This document shows, one piece after another, positions 44,901 to 54,433 of a DNA stretch of 64,000 nt; within the stretch, counting starts at the first letter, position 1, and each line of letters begins with the position of its first letter. Location of the stretch: NCBI GenBank assembly GCA_024234055.1, contig JACKOW010000017.1, forward strand, positions 23,616 through 87,615, given 5' to 3'. The translations under genes were made by a program, and so were the position numbers. The stretch is from Rhodanobacteraceae bacterium (GTDB lineage Bacteria; Pseudomonadota; Gammaproteobacteria; Xanthomonadales; SZUA-5). A model generated the notes under the pieces. That model worked only from the letters and a program-made list of their open reading frames with translations, did not search any database and had not been told where the DNA came from.

Positions 44901-45318
44901 CCAGGCGCATCACCGGCTCGGTCGACGGATCAAAGCGCAACAACAAGGGCTTCTTGACGTCCAGCGGCAACTGGATCAATTCCAGTTTCTCGCGCACGTC
45001 CATGCCGGCGTCGTCCATGTTCGTGCCCCAGGTGAACTCCAGGATCACGTCAGACTGACCGGTGCGCGAGACCGAGCGGATGCGCTTGAGGCTCTTGACC
45101 ACGCCGAGCGCCTCTTCCAGGGGCTCGGTGATCAGGTTCTCGATTTCGGCCGGCGCGGCGCCCACGTATTCGGTGCGCACCGTCAGTGTCGGATAGGACA
45201 GATCCGGCAGCAGATTGACCTTCAGACGGCTCAGGCCGATCAGGCCGAACAGCACCAGGGCGATCGTCACCATGGCGATGGTGACTCGGCGTTCGGTGGC
45301 AAGACGGACGATATTCAT
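41998..45318 (-). CDS. RND efflux permease (first of two)
   Basis: An 1106-residue RND transporter. TM1 is at 13-30 (TIAMVTIALVLFGLIGL); TM4 carries GMVVDNAIVVLENTRRL with the proton-relay Asp. Between TM6 and TM7 it has an insert of roughly 70 residues with extra hydrophobic stretches (ALAWLVQRIFGVLGRVVMRI), making it longer than usual. ATG at 45318 is preceded by GTGGGA at good spacing. It follows the adaptor gene by 162 bases. Confidence 0.93.
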   Translation of the reverse strand: MNIVRLATERRVTIAMVTIALVLFGLIGLSRLKVNLLPDLSYPTLTVRTEYVGAAPAEIENLITEPLEEALGVVKSLKRIRSVSRTGQSDVILEFTWGTNMDDAGMDVREKLELIQLPLDVKKPLLLRFDPSTEPVMRLALATGVNDSDANSVAALTELRRYAEEDLKKRLEPIEGVAAVKVSGGLEDEIQVEIDQNRLKQLNLDVNTVIERLRQENINISSGRLDEASQRYLVRTINQFSTLTDMGDMVVAVSAGVPVKLRDVATVTQGYKERQAIIRSDGQEAVEIAIYKEGDANTVSVAEAVVKALERYKDEVPEGAKLTTVDDQSIFIKSSIREVVDAAVIGGLLSILVIFLFLGEAWATLVIALSLPVSIIATFFFMQQFGIGLNVMSLGGIALATGMVVDNAIVVLENTRRLRDQGLGVVEAAVQGTSEVGMAITASTFTHIAVFLPLVFVEGIAGQLFGDQALTVTFAMIISLFVAVTLIPMLASLGSKHSAMEFEHPEPVAHQRHWLMSNRPRLDYGRFLLLPVWLVLALLRGIWFVITKAAFALAWLVQRIFGVLGRVVMRILSPMAKGTMGFFDFMLNRYDVLLPWSLRHPAVILGVALLSLLGAVALVPRLGVELIPEFAQGRLQVDLKLPVGTPLARTDLMVTGLQQHGMKVSGIEHMFATAGTGARLDANPTESGENIGKLLVTLAPHTERSDEPRIVESLRAYTDVIPGAEAKFSRPQLFSFETPLEVEISGYDLDLLKQASERITARMRQEAMFADVKNSQEQGAPEVRIYFDQDKIASLGLTTRQVADQVVRKVRGEIATRYSFRDRKIDVLVRATEPDRDSVQAVRRLIVNPGSSSPVPLDSVARVEITEGPAEIRRINQERVAIVSASLRGDLGSAVALAQKIVDENLLPAGTAARVAGQSEDLDASFNSLMLALALAVFMVYLVMASQFESLLHPFLILFTIPLALVGAIFSLWITGTTLSIIVFIGLIMLVGIVVSNAIVLIDRVNQLRARGMEKRAALMEGARTRLRPIIMTTITTLFGFLPMALGLGDGAELRQPLAITVIGGLIFSTLLTLVVIPVLYNVVDRRATFRQPRALQQGEGAEIGA

Positions 45319-45480
45319 GGACATATCCCACAATCGATGGGAGGCCGACTCAGCGGCGCTCGCTACGGGCTGAATGGCGTTGGCAACGCGGCCAGTGCCA
45401 CGCCGAACAACTCCAGTCGCGGCTCAGAGATCATGGATCCGCAGATGCAGCTGCCGATCCAGTGTCGTCGCAAGCCGGGC

Positions 45481-46617
45481 TCAACCTCCGGACTTGGCAA
45501 CCGCCACCGGCTCCTCGGGATTGATGATCTGGACCTTGGAGCCATCACGCAGCGCGGCCTGACCGAGCGTGACCACCTGCTCGCCTTCGCTCATGCCATC
45601 GACCACCTCCACCTGTCCGCCATCGGCATAACCGAGGCGCACCTGGCGACGCTTGGCGGTGCCATCCTCCACCACAAAGACCGAGGCGTCCTTGTCATCG
45701 CCGACCAGCGCCGAGCGCGGCACCACCAGCGCGTCGGCGCGTTCGTCGTAAACAATGCGCACGCGACCGAACATGCCGGTGCGCAGCCGGCCGGTTGGAT
45801 CCTTGAACTGGGCCACCACTCGGAAAGTGCCGGTGTTCGAATCCACCACCGGGCTGACCCGGGCCACCGAGCCGGTAAAGACCGCATCAGGCAACGCATC
45901 CACCAGCATCTGCACTGGCTGCTCGGCCTTGATCAGCCGCATTTCCCGTTCCGGCACATTGATCATGGCTTCCAACGGATCGAAATCGTCGATCTTGAAC
46001 AAGGGCTGGTTCAACTGGATCAGATTTCCGACCTTGACCATGCGCTTGCTGACCACGCCACTGATGGGCGCACGAATCTCGGTGTAGGACAGCTCCAGCT
46101 TGGACATGTCGTGGGCCGCGCGCTGGGTGTCCAGATCAAAGCGCGAGCGATCGAACACATCCTGGCTGATCAACTTGCGCGCAAACATTTCCTGCTGGCG
46201 CTTGTAGTCGTTTTCGAGCTTGCGCAGATTGGCCTCGCTCTGCTTGACCGACAGTCGCTGGCGATCGGAATCGAGGCGCGCCAGTACCTGTCCGGCGCGA
46301 ACCTGATCGCCCTCCTCCACCATGATCTCCAGCACCACGCCGCTGGTCTTGGTCACCACATCGGCTTCAGCGGCCGCCTCCAGATTGGCTGTGCCCTGAA
46401 AGGCGGCACTGACCGGAGCACGGGTAGCCGTGGCCACTTCAACCGGCACCTTGACCGCTTCCACTGGCTTGCCGTCCTTGCCCAAGGCCTGGGACTCGGT
46501 TTTTTCCGTGCCGTCGGCGCTCTGGTCGGCGGCCGGACCGCCACAGGCGGCCAGGGACAGACTGATGGCCACGATCAGCGCGGTCGGGATGCTTCGATGC
46601 CTTCGTTCCATGATCAT
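45481..46617 (-). CDS. RND membrane-fusion (adaptor) lipoprotein
   Basis: The 378-residue product has a lipoprotein signal (LIVAISLSLAACGG, lipid Cys near 23), a lipoyl/barrel region (TKTSGVVLEIMVEEGDQVRA), a helical hairpin (about 115-175) and a beta-barrel (RTGMFGRVRIVYDERADALV). HlyD/AcrA-type adaptors join RND pumps to an outer-membrane channel. No channel gene is in the window. ATG at 46617 is chosen; 46611 is also possible. Confidence 0.93.
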   Translation of the reverse strand: MIMERRHRSIPTALIVAISLSLAACGGPAADQSADGTEKTESQALGKDGKPVEAVKVPVEVATATRAPVSAAFQGTANLEAAAEADVVTKTSGVVLEIMVEEGDQVRAGQVLARLDSDRQRLSVKQSEANLRKLENDYKRQQEMFARKLISQDVFDRSRFDLDTQRAAHDMSKLELSYTEIRAPISGVVSKRMVKVGNLIQLNQPLFKIDDFDPLEAMINVPEREMRLIKAEQPVQMLVDALPDAVFTGSVARVSPVVDSNTGTFRVVAQFKDPTGRLRTGMFGRVRIVYDERADALVVPRSALVGDDKDASVFVVEDGTAKRRQVRLGYADGGQVEVVDGMSEGEQVVTLGQAALRDGSKVQIINPEEPVAVAKSGG

Positions 46618-46855
46618 CGCGAGAACTCTACTCAAGTGTGTTGGTATGCTATGACACCAGATCGCCGCATCGGCAGTACCGGAAGTCACGCTGGCCAGTG
46701 GTCATATGGATCAGGTTCAGTATCCACCGTTGCCGTGGCGCCTTCGTCGGCCACAAGTCACAGGCATGGACCGGGCCAACGTCGCTCGGCATAATCCAGG
46801 GTCTTTGTCGCTGCCCACACCAAGACGGTGCGGGCCAATCATCGGGGATGCATGG

Positions 46856-47179
46856 ATGAGGTCGATCACACTCGCAGTGCTGTTGGTTCTGGCAGGCGCC
46901 GTACCCACAGTTGCAAGCGCCAAGGGCGATGCTGAAGCTGGCAAGCGCAAGGCCTATACCTGTACCGGTTGCCATGGCATCACCGGTTACAACAATGCCT
47001 ACCCGCATTACCGGGTACCGCGAATCTATGGTCAGAACTACGAATATCTGGTCGCGGCGCTGACTGCCTACCGCACCGAGCAGCGCAAGCACTCGACCAT
47101 GGTGGCGCAGGCGCAGAGCCTGTCGGAGCAGGACATCGCCGACATCGCCAGCTACCTGTCCTCGAAGCCGAAACCGTGA
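46856..47179 (+). CDS. Small monohaem cytochrome c
   Basis: A 107-residue periplasmic protein: signal peptide (ITLAVLLVLAGAVPTVASA), haem motif CTGCH (about 39-43) and a candidate axial Met near 85 (STMVAQAQSLSEQDIADIAS). It resembles one half of a cytochrome c4/c553-type protein. GGGGA lies before the start. The second cytochrome follows after 11 bases. Confidence 0.9.
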   Translation: MRSITLAVLLVLAGAVPTVASAKGDAEAGKRKAYTCTGCHGITGYNNAYPHYRVPRIYGQNYEYLVAALTAYRTEQRKHSTMVAQAQSLSEQDIADIASYLSSKPKP

Positions 47180-47190
47180 AGGGCCCCGTC

Positions 47191-47523
47191 ATGAGCAAGT
47201 ATTTGATCGTAGTGGCCCTGGGCCTGCTGGTCGCCACCGGAGCACAGGCTGCCGGCAGTGCCGGTCGCGGCATGGAGTTGTCCAAGACCTGCCAGGCCTG
47301 TCATGGCGCCGACGGCAATGGCGTTGGCGATCCCCAGTACCCGATTCTCGCCGGCCAGTACCATGACTATCTGGCGCAGGCGCTGAAGAGCTACCGCTCC
47401 GGCGCCCGCCAGAACGTGATCATGCAGGGCTTTGCCGGCACGCTGAGTGACCAGGACATTGCCGATCTGGCCGCCTATTTCAGCAGCCAGAAGTCGAATC
47501 TGGGCGATCTGGCCGGGCAATAA
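47191..47523 (+). CDS. Small monohaem cytochrome c
   Basis: A 110-residue periplasmic cytochrome with a signal peptide ending in GAQA, CQACH haem site (about 35-39), and candidate ligand Met near 82 (VIMQGFAGTLSDQDIADLAA). It is related to its neighbour in the C-terminal SDQDIAD helix. Together they look like the two halves of a dihaem c4 cytochrome coded separately. Partner oxidase unknown. Confidence 0.9.
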   Translation: MSKYLIVVALGLLVATGAQAAGSAGRGMELSKTCQACHGADGNGVGDPQYPILAGQYHDYLAQALKSYRSGARQNVIMQGFAGTLSDQDIADLAAYFSSQKSNLGDLAGQ

Positions 47524-47582
47524 GCTTCAGGGACTGGGGCAGCCGCGACGTGCCGGCCCCAGCCTCCGACGCCTCATGGCCC

Positions 47583-47720
47583 GAAGCACCCTCACCGGGG
47601 CTCTTGATGTTGTAGCCCGAAGTGGCGCGAAGCACCCTCACCGGGGCACTTGATGTTGTAGCCCGATGTGGCGCGAAGCGCCTCACCGGGGCTCCTTGCA
47701 TCAATGCCCGGACAGCGGAA
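47583..47720. repeat. Three tandem 46-bp units
   Basis: GAAGCACCCTCACCGGGGC begins at 47583 and 47629, with a variant GAAGCGCCTCACCGGGGC at 47675. The units share CTTGATGTTGTAGCCCGA. The period is 46 in both intervals. They occupy most of the cytochrome-lipoprotein gap. Confidence 0.9.
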
Positions 47721-47731
47721 TTTTCCAGGAG

Positions 47732-48508
47732 TTACTGCGCTTTTTCCTCGCGCAGCTCGGCCTTGACAGATTCCAGCAGCCCCTCATTGCTGCTCAGCAC
47801 TGCTTCCAGGTCTTCGCAGCCCCATTGGGCACGCCTGACGCGCATCTCGCCCAGGGCCCTGACCACGGTCAGTTCCCCGTTCTCTTCCAGCACCTCGCGC
47901 CCGATCCGGATTTCATGGTCCTCGGGTGCCTGCGCGCACAGGCTGGGGGATCTGACACTGAGTTTGCCCAATGAGGCCCGCACCAGGCGATCGACCTCCC
48001 GATCGTAGCTTTCATTGCCGAGCGCGCTGAAACTGGCGCGGTACTTGATGGCAAAGGGCGGGCGATAGAAGACATAGGAGATCGAGAGGGTCTGCGCACC
48101 GTTCTCCAGAGTTGCCCGATGGATACGCCGCAAGCCCTTGCGCTGGCGCGATCCGATGCTGACACTGACTGCGCTGGGCGCCAGGTCCAGATCCTCGAGT
48201 TCGCGGTAAACGCCCTGGGTCTGTGCGTACTTGAGCGATGCCACCAGACCTTCGTCGATGCTGGCCAGGGCTTCCTCTTCGTCGCCAATGCCGACCAGAT
48301 AGGCAAACAGGTTGACCCTCATTTCCGGAAATTCCGGGCTGGTCAGCAAGAAGGTCGCGCCAACTTGGGGATTGGGGTCATTGTCCAGCAGCTGACGACC
48401 ATAGGCCGGATCTTCAGCGAGCTCGGCCACCAGTCGAGCATCGCGCCCGCCCGGCGTGGTGGCGCAGGCAGCCAAGAACAACGCGGCAAGAACAGAGAAT
48501 CTGCGCAT
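47732..48508 (-). CDS. Uncharacterised lipoprotein
   Basis: A 258-residue product with a clear lipobox (VLAALFLAACATTPGG, lipid Cys at about 15). The mature part is mixed and has no motif I recognise; a helical stretch AYLVGIGDEEEALASIDEGL may be TPR-like. Single gene, convergent with the cytochromes. Confidence 0.78.
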   Translation of the reverse strand: MRRFSVLAALFLAACATTPGGRDARLVAELAEDPAYGRQLLDNDPNPQVGATFLLTSPEFPEMRVNLFAYLVGIGDEEEALASIDEGLVASLKYAQTQGVYRELEDLDLAPSAVSVSIGSRQRKGLRRIHRATLENGAQTLSISYVFYRPPFAIKYRASFSALGNESYDREVDRLVRASLGKLSVRSPSLCAQAPEDHEIRIGREVLEENGELTVVRALGEMRVRRAQWGCEDLEAVLSSNEGLLESVKAELREEKAQ

Positions 48509-48589
48509 GGGAATCCCGGAATTGAAAAAACGCGGTGCCGAGCATGACGGCCAGCCAGCCTTGCGCGCAAACGACTAGCGCGCCGTCGA

Positions 48590-48931
48590 TCAGCCCGGCG
48601 GCCAGGACATCGGTCGGCCACCGATCAGGTGGAGATGCAGATGGAACACGGTCTGTCCGCCGTGCTCGTTGGTGTTCATCACCAGGCGGTAGCCGTCCTC
48701 GGCAATTCCAGCTTCACGGGCGTAGCGGCCCGCTGCCAGCACCAGCCGCCCGACCAGCTCGGCATGGCGATCCTCCAGCGCATCGGCACTGGCGATTTCT
48801 TCCTTGGGAATGAACAGCACATGCACCGGCGCCTGCGGATTGATGTCCTTGAAGGCCAGCAGATGCTCGTCCTCGTAGACGATCTGTGCCGGAATTTCGC
48901 GGGAAATGATCTTGCTGAAGAGGGTGGGCAT
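48590..48931 (-). CDS. hinT: HIT family hydrolase (HinT-like)
   Basis: A 113-residue purine nucleoside phosphoramidase type protein. The histidine triad HLHLHL (near 97-102) and the N-terminal FSKIISREIPAQIVYEDE and AFKDINPQAPVHVLFIPK are diagnostic. Length matches HinT. It is a single gene with a heptamer element behind its promoter. Confidence 0.95.
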   Translation of the reverse strand: MPTLFSKIISREIPAQIVYEDEHLLAFKDINPQAPVHVLFIPKEEIASADALEDRHAELVGRLVLAAGRYAREAGIAEDGYRLVMNTNEHGGQTVFHLHLHLIGGRPMSWPPG

Positions 48932-48972
48932 AGGGTGGGACGCCTCGCACGGAGTGGGAACAGTCGCAAAGG

Positions 48973-49048
48973 TAAAACGTAAAACGTCAAACGTGAAGGA
49001 GAAGCCAGAGCCCGCTTTGAATTGACGTTTTACATTTCACGTTTTACT
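48973..49048. repeat. Inverted TAAAACG heptamer element
   Basis: TAAAACGTAAAACGTCAAAC (48973 on) is inverted as GACGTTTTACATTTCACGTT TTAC (49024-49047). The unit TAAAACG is 7 bases. It is AT-rich compared with its surroundings and fills the hinT-recR gap. Confidence 0.88.
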
Positions 49049-49085
49049 CGATCGCGAAACGGCCCCGAGCACCTCGACGTACCCA

Positions 49086-49676
49086 CTAGACCTTCAACCG
49101 CCCACTGAACGCATGCGCCAGGGTGCTGCGGTCGATGTATTCCAGCTCTCCCCCAACCGGCACGCCATGGGCGATACGGGTGGGCGAGACCTCGGCAGCG
49201 CGGGCGATCTCGGCCAGGTAGTGGGCCGTTGCCTCGCCTTCCACGGTGGGATTGGTGGCGACAATGAGTTCCCGGACCTGGCCTTCGGCCAGACGATCGG
49301 CCAGCAGGTCGAGTCCGAGCTCCCTGGGGCCGCGGCCGTCCAGCGGTGACAGCCGGCCGTGGAGCACGAAATAGCGCCCGCGATAGCCGGTGGCCTGCTC
49401 CAGCGCGTACAGATCCGCCGGTGACTCGACCACGCACAGCAAGGCGTCGTCACGACCGCTGGCGCGGCACAGACTGCAGAGCTGGTCCTCGGTGAAGGTG
49501 CGGCAGCGCTGGCACAGCCCGATGCGTTCGACTGCCGCAATCAGCTTGTCGGCCAGTCGTCGGGCACCGGCGCGATCGCGATCCAGCAGCTGAAAGGCCA
49601 TGCGCTGGGCCGATTTGGCACCGACCCCGGGCAGGCATCGGAGCGCCTGCACCAATTCATCCAGCAAGGGGCTCAC
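49086..49676 (-). CDS. recR: Recombination protein RecR
   Basis: RecR acts with RecO and RecF to load RecA at gaps. The 196-residue product has the helix-hairpin-helix LRCLPGVGAKSAQRMAF (about 12-28), a Cys4 zinc site (CQRCRTFTEDQLCSLC, 55-70) and a Toprim domain (CVVESPADLYALEQATGY). It follows ybaB by 12 bases, the usual dnaX-ybaB-recR order. Confidence 0.97.
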   Translation of the reverse strand: MSPLLDELVQALRCLPGVGAKSAQRMAFQLLDRDRAGARRLADKLIAAVERIGLCQRCRTFTEDQLCSLCRASGRDDALLCVVESPADLYALEQATGYRGRYFVLHGRLSPLDGRGPRELGLDLLADRLAEGQVRELIVATNPTVEGEATAHYLAEIARAAEVSPTRIAHGVPVGGELEYIDRSTLAHAFSGRLKV

Positions 49677-49688
49677 GCGCAGTGCCGG

Positions 49689-50024
49689 TCAGAATGGCAG
49701 TTTGAAACCGGGCGGCAACTGCATGCCGCCGGTGACCTTGGCCATGCGCGATTGCGAGAGCTCGGCCACCTTGTTGACGGCGTCGTTGATGGCCGCCGCG
49801 ATCAGATCTTCGAGCATCTCCGGATCATCTTTCAACAGTGTCGGATCGATGCGCACCCGTCGGGTCTCATGGCGGCCGCTCATGGTCACACTGACCATGC
49901 CGCCGCCTGAAGTCCCGGTGACTTCAGCAGTCTGCAACTCCTTCTGCGCCTGCTCCATCTGCGCCTGCAGTTCTTCCTGCATGCGCTGAGCCTGCTGCAG
50001 GATGTTTCCCAATCCGCCACGCAT
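49689..50024 (-). CDS. ybaB: YbaB/EbfC nucleoid-associated protein
   Basis: A 111-residue nucleoid-associated, DNA-binding protein family member: NILQQAQRMQEELQAQMEQA helix, then TGTSGGGMVSVTMSGRHE and the C-terminal GGMQLPPGFKLPF. The ribosome site TAAGGAGG is perfect and spaced eight bases from the ATG at 50024. Always found between dnaX and recR. Confidence 0.96.
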   Translation of the reverse strand: MRGGLGNILQQAQRMQEELQAQMEQAQKELQTAEVTGTSGGGMVSVTMSGRHETRRVRIDPTLLKDDPEMLEDLIAAAINDAVNKVAELSQSRMAKVTGGMQLPPGFKLPF

Positions 50025-50041
50025 GATTCTGCCCTCCTTAG

Positions 50042-50282
50042 TTCAACCCAGAAACCTCATTTGACCGCTTCTTGAAGTTCGTAGGCCGATGATTCTTTTG
50101 GATTTTCGGCTGCTAGATCAACTCACACATCGGGTGAGTCCGCTACGGGGCAGATTGCACGGTTACGGCGACGCAGGGCTGCGTTGCAACTCGTCGGAAT
50201 AGGTGGCTATTCCTCCTCTCTGCGCCTTGCCCTGCACCACCATAACCGCACACTCTACCCCGTTCAACTGAGGTTTCTGGGT

Positions 50283-50286
<4 letters not shown>
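50042..50286. repeat. MITE-like element with terminal inverted repeats in the dnaX-ybaB gap
   Basis: TTCAACCCAGAAACCTCA (50042-50059) is inverted at 50269-50286 as TGAGGTTTCTGGGTTCAA (one mismatch). An inner imperfect stem pairs GGGGCAGATTGCACGGTTAC (about 50146) with the region about 50236-50260, and GGAATAGGTGGCTATTCC forms a tip hairpin near 50198. The right terminal repeat contains the dnaX stop codon (50283-50285). No open frame is inside. Confidence 0.85.
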
Positions 50287-51971
<1,685 letters not shown>

Positions 51972-52012
51972 AGGGGAATTCCAGAGGATCGAGGGGGCAT
52001 GATCGCTCAGGG

Positions 52013-52126
52013 GTGGTGATCCCTGCCAGCCACACCCCGGCGCCCGCTCGAACCGCGACCGTTGCTCCCTTCCGGGCCTGGCGGGGTTGACGGCCTTGCG
52101 ACGCGGGGGGACCGACAGGGACCACC
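52013..52126 (-). ncRNA. ffs: Signal recognition particle 4.5S RNA
   Basis: On the minus strand the conserved SRP tip GCCAGGCCCGGAAGGGAGCA is present (about 52055-52080), corresponding to the Ffh-binding GGUCC-GGAAGGAAGCAGCC region. The ends pair (GGTGGTCCCTG with CAGGGATCACC). It lies directly before dnaX. The limits are estimated from the closing stem. Confidence 0.93.
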
Positions 52127-52171
52127 GCAGAAACTGAAGGTATCGATGAGCCGACACCCGGAAGCAGGAAG

Positions 52172-52264
52172 TGGCGGAGAGAGAGGGATTCGAACCCTCG
52201 AAACGGGGTTTAGCCGTTTACACACTTTCCAGGCGTGCTCCTTCAACCGCTCGGACATCTCTCC
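52172..52264 (-). tRNA. tRNA-Ser(GGA)
   Basis: The 93-base sequence includes the 3' CCA. The acceptor stem GGAGAGA pairs with TCTCTCC, discriminator G. The anticodon loop CTGGAAA gives anticodon GGA, reading UCC/UCU. A long variable arm (type II) and GGTTCGAATCC T arm are present. Confidence 0.97.
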
Positions 52265-52457
52265 ACTTCCGACACTCGCCCGGCTCACCCGAATCGGGCT
52301 CACCACAGCGAGCCCGCGATCATAGCCGAGCGGCGGGGGTGGGCTCAAGGGCGTTGTCGGTTGTTGCGGGCACGAGGGCACGAGGGCATGAGGGCATGAG
52401 GGCATGAGGGCATGAGGGCATGAGGGCATGGGGCATGAGGGCACGAGGGCACGAGGG

Positions 52458-52541
52458 CACGGGGCACGGGGCACGGGGCACGGGGCACGGGGCACGGGGC
52501 ACGGGGCACGGGGCACGGGGCACGGGGCACGGGGCACGGGA
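52458..52541. repeat. Twelve tandem CACGGGG heptamers
   Basis: The word CAC recurs every 7 bases from 52458 to 52535, giving twelve CACGGGG units, preceded directly by 8-base CACGAGGG/CATGAGGG units. The same units form the arms at 37682, 41692 and 58122. Confidence 0.95.
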
Positions 52542-52926
52542 AAGGCTAAAGGGTTTCGAGCTCTTGTGGGTCCAGACTTGTCCGGACGCTTCTGATCCGT
52601 CATAGCAAGCCACCTGTCACGGCCCGACACTGCACACCAGTCATGAACCGGCCCCGCAGGTAGCGCGGCTCCGGCGCGCGTCGAATCGGATTGTGTGCCA
52701 GGGCTATTCGCGCCGGCGGCCGCGGCAAGACCTGCCGGGCGCCGCGCGCTTGCACAGTCGGGAGTGCGGGTGGCGGCTGTGATCAAGGGCGTCGCGCTGC
52801 GGCGCCGCCTTTGGGGGTGCCGGAAGAACAAGAGCGGCCGCGCAGGCGCGCGTCCCTCCTCAAGGCAGCTTCGAGTCCGCCACCAGGTTCATCGCCCATG
52901 GGCAGGGTCGGATTGACACACGCGGC

Positions 52927-53108
52927 TCTCCATGAACCCAGATCGTAAGTTGTTGATTTGCTGTTGTAGGTCACGTTGCTCGCGTAGCGAGCTACGTGAC
53001 GCGACTCGATGTCACGTAGTCCGCTGACGCGGACAACATGACCTACGACGGCGGGTTCATGGCCGGTGGCAAGCATCGGGCCGATACAGGTGGCTCGCAA
53101 GTACGCCG
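52927..53108. repeat. Dispersed element, copy C (5' truncated)
   Basis: Matches copies A and B from CTCTCCATGAACCCAGATCG through the cloverleaf core (about 52966-53046) to GGCTCGCAAGTACGCC. The 5' GCAATCCAG inverted pair is missing. Confidence 0.92.
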
Positions 53109-53142
53109 AGCGAAAAGCCGCGCGACGGTCTGGCTCCTGCAC

Positions 53143-53192
53143 CAACAACCAACAACCAACAACCGACAACCGACAACCGACAACCGACAACC
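53143..53192. repeat. CCAACAA/CCGACAA heptamer tract
   Basis: About three CCAACAA units are followed by four CCGACAA units, all 7 bases. The switch between the two variants shows how the arms diverge. Confidence 0.9.
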
Positions 53193-53284
53193 AGAATCCA
53201 CCCCCGGCCCGAACCAAGCGCGTCCAGGCAAGTCTGGACCCACAAACCCCTCGCATCTTCCCGTGCCCCGTGCCCCCTGCCCCG

Positions 53285-53707
53285 CTAAGGCAGCGGATGC
53301 AGCCACTCCGGTCCGCCGTCGCGGTAATGCTCGTGCTTCCAGATCGGCACTCGGGCCTTGATGGCACTGATGGTGGCGGCGCAGCCAGCGAAGGCGGCAT
53401 CGCGATGCGGTGCACTGACCCCCACCCAGACCGCGAGCTCACCCAGCCCCACCTCACCGGTGCGATGCACCACCAGCACTTCGCTCAGCGCGTGCGCTGA
53501 CTGCATCTCCGCCACCACCGCCTGGCCCTCGGCCAGCGCCACCGCAGCGTAGGCCTCGTAGACAATGCGCTCGACCGGTCTTTCGCGGTTGCGATCGCGC
53601 ACCCGGCCCTCGAACAGCACCACGGCGCCGCAGCCCAGATCTTCGATGCGCTGGCGCAGGGCATCGGGATCGAGCGCCTCGGTCGACAATTCGAACAATG
53701 CAGCCAC
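53285..53707 (-). CDS. moaE: Molybdopterin synthase catalytic subunit
   Basis: MoaE, with thiocarboxylated MoaD, inserts the dithiolene sulfurs. The 140-residue product has GAVVLFEGRVRDRNRER, VVHRTGEVGLGELAVWVGV and the active-site Lys pair in KARVPIWKHEHYRDG. It starts one base after the moaD stop. Confidence 0.95.
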   Translation of the reverse strand: MAALFELSTEALDPDALRQRIEDLGCGAVVLFEGRVRDRNRERPVERIVYEAYAAVALAEGQAVVAEMQSAHALSEVLVVHRTGEVGLGELAVWVGVSAPHRDAAFAGCAATISAIKARVPIWKHEHYRDGGPEWLHPLP

Positions 53708-53708
53708 C

Positions 53709-53948
53709 TCAACCCCCGGAAAACGGCGGCAAGAAGGCGATCACATCGCCCTCCCGCAAGGGTCTGGACCAGTCGACCAACTCGTCGTTGACGGCCACGC
53801 GCAGGGCGCTTGTTTCAAAGCGCCAGCCATGACGGCCGCGCAACTGCTCATACAGAGCGGCCAGGGAGACGGCATCGGAATCCAGCTGCTCACCGGCCAC
53901 CCCTGCCGCAGCGCACAGACCGGCGAAATAGCGCACGCTGACCTGCAT
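53709..53948 (-). CDS. moaD: Molybdopterin synthase sulfur carrier subunit
   Basis: A 79-residue ubiquitin-like protein ending in GG (FLPPFSGG), the site that is adenylated and thiocarboxylated. VRYFAGLCAAAGVAGEQLD at the N terminus fits. Its ATG shares an A with the moaC stop (TGATG). Confidence 0.93.
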   Translation of the reverse strand: MQVSVRYFAGLCAAAGVAGEQLDSDAVSLAALYEQLRGRHGWRFETSALRVAVNDELVDWSRPLREGDVIAFLPPFSGG

Positions 53949-54433
53949 CAGCCCAGCTCCTCTTCGCGCAGGAAATCGCGCTTGCCACCGCGCTTCTCGA
54001 CCAGCCGCAGGCGGCGGATCTCGATCTCGGGCGAGAGCGCCTTGCACATGTCGTAGACCGCCAGCGCTGCCACCGCGGCGCCAGTCAGGGCTTCCATCTC
54101 GGCACCGGTGCGGGCGTTGAGCTTGACGCTGCACAACACCCGCCAGCAGCCCTGCTCCGCCGGTTCGATCTCGATCGCGCAATCTTCCAGCGACAGCGGA
54201 TGGCAGAAGGGGATGAGCTCGGCGGTACGCTTGGCGCCCATGACACCCGCAATGATGGCAGTCGCCAGCACTGGTCCCTTGGCCACGTGAAAGCCCTGCG
54301 CGCGCAGCTGGCGGTCGATCTCCAGCGGAAACACGATCTCGGCCTCGGCCCGCGCCATCCGGGCGCTCACGGCCTTGCCGCCTACATCCACCATGCGCGG
54401 CCGACCGCGCTCGTCCACATGGGTCAGACTCAT
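53948..54433 (-). CDS. moaC: Cyclic pyranopterin monophosphate synthase
   Basis: MoaC converts the MoaA product to cPMP. The 161-residue product shows VDVGGKAVSARMARAEAEI, GAKRTAELIPFCHPLSL and TGAEMEALTGAAVAALAVYD, with catalytic Asp and Lys. Its start overlaps moaA by ATGA. Confidence 0.96.
   Translation of the reverse strand: MSLTHVDERGRPRMVDVGGKAVSARMARAEAEIVFPLEIDRQLRAQGFHVAKGPVLATAIIAGVMGAKRTAELIPFCHPLSLEDCAIEIEPAEQGCWRVLCSVKLNARTGAEMEALTGAAVAALAVYDMCKALSPEIEIRRLRLVEKRGGKRDFLREEELG

Larger units (their letters stand above)
52265..53284. other. One-kilobase gene-free repeat region
   Basis: No convincing gene is present. Contents in order: TTGTTGTCGG words (52355), CACGAGGG and CATGAGGG octamers (about 52369-52457), twelve 7-base CACGGGG units (52458-52541), a GTCCAGACTTGTCCGGAC palindrome (52569), about 350 bases of GC-rich sequence that I cannot assign, dispersed element copy C (52927-53108), and CCAACAA/CCGACAA heptamers (53143-53192). 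A second CCAGGCAAGTCTGGAC palindrome is at 53217. Open frames here code for Pro-Cys-Val repeats and are not believed. Confidence 0.85.

Noticed and set aside
43123..46794. Very long open frame on the + strand (1223 codons)
   Set aside because: It lies antisense to the RND pump and adaptor genes, is rich in His/Gln/Arg as expected of a GC-rich antisense shadow, and has no motif or ribosome site.
52007..52831. Minus-strand frame coding for Pro-Cys-Val-Pro repeats
   Set aside because: The repeat protein comes from the CACGGGG and CACGAGGG tracts, and the frame also crosses the tRNA and 4.5S RNA genes.
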